Origin: CAUZWH01 sp965224275
GTDB lineage: Bacteria; Pseudomonadota; Alphaproteobacteria; SHVV01
Assembly: GCA_965224275.1 (NCBI GenBank)
Contig: CBDCYR010000007.1
Coordinates: 1 to 64,000 of the forward strand
DNA length: 64,000 nucleotides
Direction: 5' to 3'
Below are positions 46,674 through 54,361 of this stretch, piece after piece. Position 1 is the first letter of the stretch. Every line of letters begins with the position of its first letter. The notes under the pieces are model-generated. The model was not told the DNA's origin, made no database searches, and saw only the letters and a program-made list of their open reading frames with translations. A program made the translations under genes and the position numbers.

Positions 46674-46870
46674 CTAGTGGATGGAATCTAACATATGGTA
46701 CCCATACGATCGCGTATCCCGGTAGCTCGGCAGGAGGAAGCCCGCAGGCGATGCCCCAAGGGACCGTTGGGCATCGTCGAGGGGTTTCGACGCACCGGGG
46801 GACCGGGATACGCGACCCACAGGGCGGCTTGCCGTCGTATGGGCACTATATGTTGGATTTCATCCACTAG
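46674..46870. mobile_element. palindromic MITE-like element, short form (197 bp)
   Basis: Same terminal repeats as 8854-9146 and the reverse orientation. It aligns with the complement of that element throughout except for an internal deletion of ~95 bp between two CTTGCCG-type repeats. It ends 14 bases before the start codon of selenoprotein B, so it supplies that gene's leader. Confidence 0.8.
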
Positions 46871-46884
46871 AGGTATGATGCCGC

Positions 46885-47982
46885 ATGACGGTTATCGGTT
46901 ACCACAACACCGCGGTCCGTGATGACCTGGTTGCTGTCCACAATCGCGCGTGGAAACGGTTGGGTTCGCCGGGCACATGGTGGCCGACGCACCAGCGGTC
47001 CGCCATCGCCGCAGAGGTTCGCAAGGCGCGTGATTGCGCGCTGTGCCAGCGCCGCAAGGAAGCACTGTCACCGTACTCGATTGATGAAAAGCATGAGAGT
47101 TCGGCTGAATTGCCGAGCGCGCTGATCGAGGTGATCCACCGCGTCGTGACCGACCCCGGTCGCCTTACCCGACGGTGGTACGACGGCGTCATCGGTAGTG
47201 GGTTGAGCGAGGCTCACTATGTCGAAACCGTCGGTGTCATCGCAACAGTCGTGATGATCGATACCTATGCCTGGGGAGTTGGCCAGGAACTGCCGAGGTT
47301 GCCTAACCCAGCGCGTGGCGATCCCTCGCATTATGTACCCGACGGTGCGGACGACCTCGGCGCCTGGGTATCGATGATTGGTTTCGATAGCCATCAACCA
47401 CCCGAGAAAGACCTGTTCGCAAACGGTCCCATCGCCAACATTCGTGCGTCGCTATCGCTGGTGCCGGACGAGGCTCGTAATTTCAACGACCTGGTCGACC
47501 ATCACTATACGCGGCGGCCAACACCAGACGACTTTTACGCGACCCAGCGCTCGATAAGTCAGGCCCAGACCGAATTACTGGCGGCACGGGTGTCGGCGCT
47601 CAATGGGTGTTTCTATTGAACCACCGCCCACGCCATGATGCTCCGTGCGAGCACGAAAAACCAAGCCAATGACGTCAATCTCGGCAGCGTCATGGAAGGC
47701 TCCGCGAGCGGCGAAACCGGCGTTGCTGCGGGCGATGCACTTTTGGACTTTGCTGAGGCGGTGCTTTCTGGCAACGATACTGCTGCGGCCGAAGCGCGCG
47801 CGGCCGTCGTCGCCGACTTGGGCGCCGCTGCGCTGGCGGATGCAGCCGCGGTGGTTGCAGCGTTCAATGGCATTGACCGCGTTGCCGACGCGACCGGAAT
47901 CCCGCTCGATCAGACGATGGATGAAAAAACCGTCGCGCTCCGTGCCGAACTCGGCATCGACGCGTTCGCAGCGACGACCTAA
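46885..47982 (+). CDS. AhpD/CMD-like selenoprotein, paralogue B (UGA = Sec245)
   Basis: Read through the TGA at 47617-47619, this is one 365-residue protein. The N-terminal ~70 residues carry a CxxC block (DCALCQRRKEALSPY). A helical CMD-like domain follows (VIHRVVTDPGRLTRRW, HYVETVGVIATVVMIDTYAWGVG). Then comes E-LLAARVSALNG-C-F-Y-U-T-T-A-H, exactly the AhpD motif E-x11-C-x2-C-x3-H with U at the peroxidatic second Cys. The helical C-terminus (LLDFAEAVLSGN, ALADAAAVVAAFNGIDRVADATGIPLD) belongs to the same fold. The frame stays open after TGA. The nearby selAB/selC genes and a SECIS-like hairpin support Sec insertion. Likely a peroxide- or disulfide-reducing enzyme; substrate unknown. If UGA were a stop, a 244-residue protein lacking the redox centre would result. 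Confidence 0.9.
47620..47653 (+). promoter_or_regulatory. SECIS-like hairpin of selenoprotein B
   Basis: 24 nt after the UGA begins loop CGTGC, closed by TGCTC/GAGCA (5 bp). G occupies loop position two. The codons CTC CGT GCG AGC are identical in paralogue C and differ at one base in A. Confidence 0.78.
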
Positions 47983-48015
47983 TCAACCCGTCCTCGGAAA
48001 CGTGCCGAATCTGGC

Positions 48016-49482
48016 GTGGTGGCGGCCGGAACGACCGCCGATGGTGGGAACGTAGGCGTGCAACGTAGCACCCTGCCCTCGATCGATCGCTTGATTCAGC
48101 GCGACGACACGGCGCACTTGATCGACACTTTCGGACGGATGGCGACAACCGCCGCGCTCCGCGAGATCGTTGCCGAAGCCCGCGCCGCACTTGCGGATGA
48201 CCTGGGTTTGGCAACCTCCGAAGCTGATATCATTGATCGCGCCGCGGCGCGTTTGGAAGCGAGGCATCAGCCGCACTTGCGACCGGTTTTCAATCTCACG
48301 GGCACCGTCCTTCATACCAACCTCGGCCGCGCCTTGCTGCCCGAGGATGCCGTCACAGCAATGATTTCGGCGGCGACCCGAGCGACGAACCTCGAATACG
48401 ATCTCGATCGCCTGCGCCGGGGTGATCGCGATGATCACATCGAAGCCCAGTTGCGAGAGCTCACCGGCGCTGAAGCAGCGACCGTCGTCAACAACAACGC
48501 GGCTGCGGTCTTGCTGGTGCTGAACAGCTTGGCCTTACGGAAGGAAGTTCCGATCTCTCGGGGTGAGCTTATCGAAATCGGCGGTTCCTTTCGAATACCC
48601 GAAGTGATGGTACGGGCCGGTGCCAAACTCCACGAAGTCGGCACCACCAATCGTACCCATCTCAAGGACTACGCCGTAGCGATTGGGTCCAAGACGGGCC
48701 TGGTCATGAAAGTCCATCCCAGCAATTTTGCCATCGAGGGATTCACCGCAACGGTTTCCGAATCCGAACTCGGCAAGTTGTGCCACGAACGTGAGGTCCC
48801 GTTCATCGTCGATCTCGGCAGCGGTGCGCTGATCGATCTACGTCACTTCGGTCTGCCCTATGAGCCAACCCCTGCCGACACACTTGCCGCCGGCGCCGAT
48901 GTCGTGACGTTCAGCGGCGACAAACTCCTGGGCGGTCCGCAGGCCGGCATAATCGTCGGCTCCTCCGATCTGATCGCACGCATCAAAAGTAATCCAATGA
49001 AGCGTGCACTGCGCACCGACAAGGTCACCCTGGCAGCGCTTTCTGCCGTCCTTCGGCTTTACCGCGACCCCGACCGGCTGGTCGAGAAGATCCCTACGCT
49101 GCGGCTCCTGGCGAGAACGCGGACGGCCCTCGCGGTTGTGGCCGAGCGTGTCGCCGCCCCTCTGAAGTCGCGTTTGGCCGGTTTGGCGGAGATCGATGTG
49201 ATCGATTGCGAGAGCCAAATCGGCAGCGGCACGGCGCCAACAAAAACCGTGCCGAGCAAAGGTCTCGCCCTGCGCCCCGTCGTTGGTAAAAAGGGTGGCG
49301 GCGCCGCTGTGAAGCGGCTGGTGATGGCATTCCGCGATCTGCCGGTTCCAGTCCTCGGTCACGTGCACGAGGGTGCTTTAATCTTCGATTTGCGCTGTTT
49401 GGAGGACGAAACCGGATTTACCGGCCAACTTGAACAACTTGAGCTCAGCGCCCGCGGTTCTGCCAATGGTTCCACGCCGTGA
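48016..49482 (+). CDS. selA: L-seryl-tRNA(Sec) selenium transferase
   Basis: PLP enzyme that converts Ser-tRNA(Sec) to Sec-tRNA(Sec) using selenophosphate; the active form is a homodecamer. N-terminal LPSIDRLIQRDDTAHLIDTFGR and the core LTGTVLHTNLGRALLPEDA are family hallmarks. The PLP lysine is in TFSGDKLLGGPQAG. 488 residues from GTG 48016; an internal GTG at 48058 leaves MQRSTLPSIDRL and a more typical length, and is a good alternative. It follows selenoprotein B by ~30-75 bases and overlaps selB (GTGA). Confidence 0.95.
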   Translation: MVAAGTTADGGNVGVQRSTLPSIDRLIQRDDTAHLIDTFGRMATTAALREIVAEARAALADDLGLATSEADIIDRAAARLEARHQPHLRPVFNLTGTVLHTNLGRALLPEDAVTAMISAATRATNLEYDLDRLRRGDRDDHIEAQLRELTGAEAATVVNNNAAAVLLVLNSLALRKEVPISRGELIEIGGSFRIPEVMVRAGAKLHEVGTTNRTHLKDYAVAIGSKTGLVMKVHPSNFAIEGFTATVSESELGKLCHEREVPFIVDLGSGALIDLRHFGLPYEPTPADTLAAGADVVTFSGDKLLGGPQAGIIVGSSDLIARIKSNPMKRALRTDKVTLAALSAVLRLYRDPDRLVEKIPTLRLLARTRTALAVVAERVAAPLKSRLAGLAEIDVIDCESQIGSGTAPTKTVPSKGLALRPVVGKKGGGAAVKRLVMAFRDLPVPVLGHVHEGALIFDLRCLEDETGFTGQLEQLELSARGSANGSTP

Positions 49483-51479
49483 TCATTGCCACGGCCGGAC
49501 ACATCGATCACGGCAAGACGTTATTGATCCAGGCATTGACCGGCGTCGATACCGATCGTCTACCCGAGGAAAAGCAGCGTGAGATGACGATCGACATCGG
49601 CTTTGCCTATCTACCGCTGGCGGCCGACCGTTCAATTGCCTTTATCGATGTTCCCGGCCACGAACGCTTCATTCGGAACATGCTGTGCGGAGTCGCAGCG
49701 ATCGATTTCGTGCTGTTCGTGGTTGCCGCCGACGATGGAATTATGCCGCAAACGCGCGAGCACCTCGCGATCCTGGACCTGCTCGCCGTCGAGCGCGGTG
49801 CGATTGCGTTAACCAAGATCGACCGGGTTGATGATGCGCGGGTCAGCCAGGTTGCCACCGATCTCAAGAATTTACTCGCGCCCACAACGTTAGCCGGCGC
49901 ACCGGTGTATCCCGTGTCGGCGGCAACCGGCAGCGGCATCGAGACATTGCAGAAACACATCGTCGAGGTCGGGGACGCCTGGCGACAACCGCCCCCGCAC
50001 GGTGCATTTCGCCTGGCGGTCGATCGATGTTTTCACGTTGTCGGCGCCGGTGTCGTCGCCACCGGTACCGCAGTCGCCGGCACTGCATCTGTTGGCAGCG
50101 AACTTGTCCTGCAATCGTCTGATTTGACACTTCGCCTGCGCGGCATGCACGCCAACAATCGACCGGCAAAATCGTGCCGCTCCGGACAACGGTGCGCGCT
50201 CAACGTGGCCGGCCACAGCGTGAACAAGCAAGCGATTAAACGCGGCGATTGGATCGTCGCGCGATCCGGTGCAAACCCGGTTCGGCGGATCGATACCAGG
50301 CTTCGCGTGCTTGCCTCCGAACACCGCCCCTTTTCACACTGGACGCCGGTCCATGTGCATCTGGGAGCCGCCGAGGCGACCGGCAGGGTGGCTCTTCTCG
50401 AAGGCAAAGAACTTACGCCCAACAGTGACGGCTTGGCACAGCTCTACCTCGACCACCCCATCGGCGCCTGCTATGGCGATCGTTTCATCGTCCGCGACCA
50501 GTCGGCTCAGCGCACGATCGGCGGTGGGACCGTTATCGACATCCATCCACCGGCGCGCGGTCGGGCCAAGCCCGACCGCCTGGTCGCTCTCGTGGCGATG
50601 GATCAGACCGACCATTCCGCGGCGCTTAGGGCGTTGCTGAAGATTTCGGCAAGCGGCGTCGACCTCGCGCGCTTTCAACGCACCCGCAACCTGACAGACA
50701 CCGAGTCTAAGGGGACTTACGCCAAGACACAGCATCGGATCGTTGAGGGACGCGGCGGTGCACTAGCGTTCTCGCTCGATCATTGGCAGCGGCTACGAGG
50801 CGCCGCGCTGGCAAACCTCGAGGTGTGGCACGAAAAATCCCCGGCCAGCCCTGGCCTGCCCGAAGGGCAACTGCTGACAGGATCGGGCGTTCGCGGGCCG
50901 ACCCGGATCAGTGTCGCGATCGCCCGCGAATTGGCCGCCGAGAACGCGATCGCTAAGGACGGTACGGTTGTGCGGCTGCCGCGACACGCCGGAGCGCCCG
51001 AGTCTCCGGATACTGCTTCGTGGCAGCGAATAAATGCGATCCTCGCGGCATCCGGTCGGGTGCCGCCGACGGTGCACGAACTCGCTCAGTCGCTCGATTC
51101 CGATGTCGGCAAGCTCGAAAAGCTGCTCGTGCGATCCGCGCGCCGACAGCAGATTGTTTGGGTCACCGCGAACAGGTTCTTCAAAACAACCACACTTCGC
51201 GATCTTGCAACGGTCGCTGAACAGCTCGTGGCTGATAGCAAGAACGGCCGCTTCGACGTCAAGGCGTTCCGCGACGGAGCCGGCATCGGGCGTAATCTGG
51301 CAATCGAAATATTGGAGTATTTCGACAAGGTGAAATTCACCCGACGGATCCAAGACGGTCGCGAAATATTGCGACCCCTTGCCGATGTGTTTGGGTCCGA
51401 CAAGGATGGAGCGCAGGACGCTGTTGTGGAAGGAAGAGAATCGCACCCCGGTGGGGCGCCCGGACTTCAAATCCGGTGA
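49479..51479 (+). CDS. selB: selenocysteine-specific elongation factor
   Basis: 666 residues starting at GTG 49479. The GTPase domain contains GHIDHGKTLLIQALTGVDTDRLPEEKQREMTIDIGFAYL, DVPGHERFIRNML and LTKIDRV. EF-Tu-like domains II/III follow, then C-terminal winged helices (ALRALLKISASGVDLARF through AVEQLVADSKNGRFDVKAFRDGAGIGRNLAIEILEYFDKVKFT) that bind the SECIS hairpin. It delivers Sec-tRNA(Sec) to UGA. Its last 48 bases overlap the 5' part of selC, an unusual arrangement. Confidence 0.95.
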   Translation: MIIATAGHIDHGKTLLIQALTGVDTDRLPEEKQREMTIDIGFAYLPLAADRSIAFIDVPGHERFIRNMLCGVAAIDFVLFVVAADDGIMPQTREHLAILDLLAVERGAIALTKIDRVDDARVSQVATDLKNLLAPTTLAGAPVYPVSAATGSGIETLQKHIVEVGDAWRQPPPHGAFRLAVDRCFHVVGAGVVATGTAVAGTASVGSELVLQSSDLTLRLRGMHANNRPAKSCRSGQRCALNVAGHSVNKQAIKRGDWIVARSGANPVRRIDTRLRVLASEHRPFSHWTPVHVHLGAAEATGRVALLEGKELTPNSDGLAQLYLDHPIGACYGDRFIVRDQSAQRTIGGGTVIDIHPPARGRAKPDRLVALVAMDQTDHSAALRALLKISASGVDLARFQRTRNLTDTESKGTYAKTQHRIVEGRGGALAFSLDHWQRLRGAALANLEVWHEKSPASPGLPEGQLLTGSGVRGPTRISVAIARELAAENAIAKDGTVVRLPRHAGAPESPDTASWQRINAILAASGRVPPTVHELAQSLDSDVGKLEKLLVRSARRQQIVWVTANRFFKTTTLRDLATVAEQLVADSKNGRFDVKAFRDGAGIGRNLAIEILEYFDKVKFTRRIQDGREILRPLADVFGSDKDGAQDAVVEGRESHPGGAPGLQIR

Positions 51480-51527
51480 GAGGCGTTCGACGTCTCTGGT
51501 GGGTTCGACTCCCACTCTTTTCCGCCA
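51432..51527 (+). tRNA. selC: tRNA-Sec (anticodon UCA)
   Basis: 96 nt ending in encoded GCCA. An 8-bp acceptor stem (GGAAGAGA against TCTTTTCC) and an anticodon stem-loop CCGGA-CTTCAAA-TCCGG with anticodon TCA at 51467-51469. A long variable arm (GAGAGGCG...CGTCTC) and the T arm GGTGGGTTCGACTCCCAC complete it. Overall layout is as in E. coli selC. It reads UGA with SelB. Confidence 0.95.
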
Positions 51528-51546
51528 GCACCTGTGGGTCCGGCCT

Positions 51547-52023
51547 GTGCGAATAGTCAATCTGATTGAGGCGCCTGAAACGGCAGCCACGCTTGAGGAC
51601 TGGTTCACGACGGAATGGGCACCGTGGTATGGCCCCGAAGGCCCCGGCAATGCTGCCAATGATCTTGCCGCGTGCAGCGGCCGGGAGTCGCTACCGGTCT
51701 GCCTGGTCGCACTCGATCTCGCGAACGATGTGGTCGGCACCGCGTCTCTCAAAGCCGAATCGGTGGGAAGTGAATTGGGCGTCGGCCCTTGGCTTGCCGC
51801 GGTTCTCGTTCCCAGCGAGCACCGCGGCCGCGGGATCGGCACGGCATTGGTCGAAGCCATCGAGCGGCAGGCAGTCCAGCTCGGTTTCACCGACCTCTAC
51901 ACCTCAACGGATATGGCCGAGCGGATCTTAACGCGGCGGAGTTGGGTAGAGTTCGGTGCAACCAACTCCTTGCGCGGCCCCATCAAGGTTTTTCGCCGCC
52001 GGCTCGCGCCACGCGCTATATAG
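51547..52023 (+). CDS. GNAT-family N-acetyltransferase
   Basis: 158 residues from GTG 51547 (MRIVNLIEAPETAATLEDWF). Acetyl-CoA-binding motif A is VLVPSEHRGRGIGTALVEAIERQA; SLKAESVGSELGVGPWLAAV forms the preceding strand. The frame extends upstream through selC, which cannot be coding. Placed 20 bases after selC and 9 before selenoprotein C, hence probably in the same transcript. Substrate unknown. Confidence 0.82.
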   Translation: MRIVNLIEAPETAATLEDWFTTEWAPWYGPEGPGNAANDLAACSGRESLPVCLVALDLANDVVGTASLKAESVGSELGVGPWLAAVLVPSEHRGRGIGTALVEAIERQAVQLGFTDLYTSTDMAERILTRRSWVEFGATNSLRGPIKVFRRRLAPRAI

Positions 52024-52031
52024 CTATCGCA

Positions 52032-53120
52032 ATGTATGACGATGTCGCCCTCTTCATCCGCACGGACCTGGTCGATGCCCACCGCCGCGCTTGGCAGCGC
52101 CTTGCCGAGCCGGGCACGTGGCATTCCGGCAAAATTCGCGTGGCGATCGCCGCCGAAGTACGCAATGCGCAAGGATGCGCGTTGTGCACGCAGCGAAAAG
52201 CAGCGCTATCGCCCTACACCACTGTGGGCGATCACGATCATCTCGGCGGCCTGCCCGACCCCATCGTCGAAGTCGTACACCGAATCGTTACGGATCCCGC
52301 CCGTCTGACGCGGCGCTGGTTCGAGGCGGTCACCGATGCCGGATTAAGCGATGCCGATTACGTGGAAGTCGTCGGTGTCGTGGCTCAGGTCATTGCCCTC
52401 GACACCTTCGCCCATGCCCTCGGTATTGCAGCCAGGTCGTTACCCGACGCCTGCGCGGGCGAACCCAGCCGGCAGCGTCCGCATGGCGTCAAGGACAACG
52501 GATCGTGGGTCCCGACGATCGTGCCCGGCGATCACGGCCCCGACGAAGCCGATCTTTTCGACGGCATCGGCCGCTCAAACATCTGGAGCGCCCTATCGGC
52601 GGTCCCGCACGAGATGCGCGGGTTCTTCGACGTCATGAACACCCAATACCTGCCCGGACCGGCAATGCGGGATTTCGACACCGAGTACCGCGCCATCACC
52701 CATCCGCAAATCGAATTGTTGGCGAGCCGGGTCTCGGCAATCAACCAGTGTTTCTATTGAACGGTCACCCACGCGCTTCTGCTCCGTGCGAGCGGTGACC
52801 AATCCGGTGACAGTTACGAAATCTCCGCGTTAGGCAATATCGGAACAGCGGCGGGCGTGTCCCATGGCGACATACTGACCGAATTTGCCGAAGCCGTGCT
52901 CGACCAGGACGCACGAAGCCTCGCTGCGGCACGCCAGAACCTAAAAGACGCGCTCGGCGATGCCGCCTTGGTCGATGCGGCTGCCGTCGTTGCCGGCTTC
53001 AATGCGATCGATCGTATCGCCGACGCCTGCGGAATTCCGATCGAGGACGAAAAAGAGGCCGCTACAACAAGTTTGCGGCAAGAGCTCGACGTCGAGTCGT
53101 TCCGAGCCGATCGGGTTTGA
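52032..53120 (+). CDS. AhpD/CMD-like selenoprotein, paralogue C (UGA = Sec243)
   Basis: Through the TGA at 52758-52760 it is one 362-residue protein collinear with paralogue B. ATG 52032 (MYDDVALFIRTDLVDAHRRAW) sits 8 bases after the GNAT stop. GCALCTQRKAALSPY is the N-terminal CxxC, and YVEVVGVVAQVIALDTFAHALGI is the CMD-like helix. E-LLASRVSAINQ-C-F-Y-U-T-V-T-H is the AhpD motif with U for the second Cys. After it the frame stays open through ILTEFAEAVLDQD and ALVDAAAVVAGFNAIDRIADACGIPIED. A strong SECIS-like stem follows the UGA. Role inferred as selenium-dependent (hydro)peroxide or thiol redox chemistry. Confidence 0.9.
52761..52800 (+). promoter_or_regulatory. SECIS-like hairpin of selenoprotein C
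   Basis: A perfect 7-bp basal stem GGTCACC / GGTGACC starts two bases after the UGA. The apical stem GCTC/GAGC encloses loop CGTGC, 24 nt after UGA. It is the best-formed of the three AhpD-family elements. Confidence 0.82.
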
Positions 53121-53169
53121 TGGATCACGCACCACTTGACCCATCCCGGGCTCCAGGCTAGGAGACGAT

Positions 53170-53646
53170 ATGGCAGAAAAACTTGGCATCGGCGCTGAAT
53201 TTCCGAAGCTGCAGCTAACCACTGTAGATGGTCGCAACCTCGCAATTCCCGAGCAGCTTGAGGGACGCTACCGCGTCATTTTGTTCTACCGCGGCCATTG
53301 GTGACCACACTGCCGCCGGCAGTTGGCTGGCTTCGAAGAACACCAGCAGGAATTCACTGACCTCGATGTCAGTATCATCGCAGGTAGCATCGATCCGATC
53401 GACAAGGCACGCGAAGTAGCGGACGAAGTTTCGTTTCCCATTGGCTATGGCGCCACTCGCGCAATTGCCGACACCCTGGGTTCGTGGTGGGAGGATCGCC
53501 GCGGTCTCATTCAGCCGTCCGAATTTCTGATCGGCAGTCATGGCAAGATCGTGTGCTCCAGTTACAGCGATGGTCCGATCGGTCGTTTTGACGCCAAGGC
53601 GCTTCTCGGCGTGGTCAAATTCTACGATTCGCAGGCGAAAAAGTAG
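53170..53646 (+). CDS. peroxiredoxin-like selenoprotein (UGA = Sec45, UxxC)
   Basis: 158 residues if the TGA at 53302-53304 is read as Sec. AGGAG precedes ATG 53170. The thioredoxin-fold opening GAEFPKLQLTTVDGRNLAIPEQL leads to RVILFYRGHW-U-PHC-RRQLAGFEEHQQEF. Cysteine homologues have GHWCPFC at this site, so U stands for the peroxidatic/N-terminal Cys. The rest (IIAGSIDPIDKAREVADEVSFPIGYG, then FLIGSHGKIVCSSY) is the AhpC/TSA core. It follows paralogue C by 49 bases. An orphan 44-residue peptide would result if UGA terminated. Confidence 0.9.
53305..53331 (+). promoter_or_regulatory. SECIS-like hairpin of the peroxiredoxin-like selenoprotein
   Basis: A 6-bp stem GCCGGC/GCTGGC (one G-T pair) with loop AGTTG beginning 17 nt after the UGA. 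A competing 6-bp stem ACTGCC/GGCAGT with loop GCC lies closer. The first fits the 16-37 nt spacing and the G in the first two loop bases. Confidence 0.6.
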
Positions 53647-53730
53647 CCGCGAATAATCTGCGTTGGGCGTCCGTTCGGGCGGTGAGCTCAGCAATACCGT
53701 GTCGTGATGGGTCGTGCGCTCGAGTCGTTC

Positions 53731-54235
53731 TTAGGGGCCGAATGCGCACGGGTATTGTGCTCGACCCTGTGGTGGCGATTTTTCCGTCACTTGGAGCCCC
53801 ATCAAATGCGGGCCTGCCCAAGCCACGTCGACCGCGGCCGCCAACGATGCGCGAAACCCGAACCGTCCGTAGTAGTAGGGTTCACCAAGGACCAGGACAA
53901 AATCGACGCCAGCACTCTTCGCGCCGGCCAATCCCTCTTCAATCAGAGCCCCGCCGATTCCCTGGTTTTAGAATCTCGGCATCACCGCCACCGGCGCTAG
54001 CGCCCAGCTTTCCGAGGCCCTCATCTGGCGGCCGATTACAATTCGCTCGAAAGCGATGTAGCCAACAACGTCACCATCGAGCGACGCCACCAACGACAGC
54101 GTCAACTCCGAGCAGCGGTGCAAATCGTTCACCAGTTTGGCTTCATCGTCTCGCTCGAACGCCGCCCGCAGCACCGCGTCAATGGCGAGTCGATCAGCGC
54201 TCTGCTCGGTTTTAATGGCGATTTTAGGTTTGATG
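53731..54235 (-). pseudogene. GNAT acetyltransferase (YhbS-like) with a nonsense codon
   Basis: One reading frame covers IAIKTEQSADRLAIDAVLRAAFERDDEAKLVNDL, SLVASLDGDVVGYIAFERI and ALAPVAVMPRF-stop-NQGIGGALIEEGLAGAKSAG, then LVLGEPYYYGRFGF. The stop (TAA, 53970-53968) replaces what is normally Gln (CAA) in RFQNQGIG, within the acetyl-CoA motif. No convincing start codon is left at the 5' end. TAA rules out Sec. A pseudogene one point mutation away from a full frame. Confidence 0.8.
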
Positions 54236-54361
54236 GTGAACCTCGCCGGTCAGGTGTCAGGTGTCAGGCGTCTTCGGACAAAAGTGTTTCGAGAAAAGTG
54301 GGAGTTCTTGAGACGCGATCGCTGCCGCCGCAAAGAGAGCGAATGCCTGCATCCGCCAGGC

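Noticed and set aside
47635..47982. Separate small gene downstream of the 244-residue ORF at 46885
   Set aside because: Same frame as the upstream ORF across the TGA, and the combined product completes an AhpD motif; treated as the C-terminal part of one selenoprotein. The same reasoning applies to 52857-53120.
51379..51546. N-terminal extension of the GNAT gene
   Set aside because: It would translate tRNA-Sec; GTG 51547 gives a normal GNAT N-terminus.
53302..53304. Simple nonsense mutation in the peroxiredoxin-like gene
   Set aside because: The stop lies precisely on the catalytic cysteine position, is TGA, is followed by a suitable hairpin, and the sel genes are adjacent.
53323..53646. 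Independent 107-residue redoxin-like gene
   Set aside because: Lacks the start and active-site strand of the fold, which are encoded just upstream in the same frame before the TGA.
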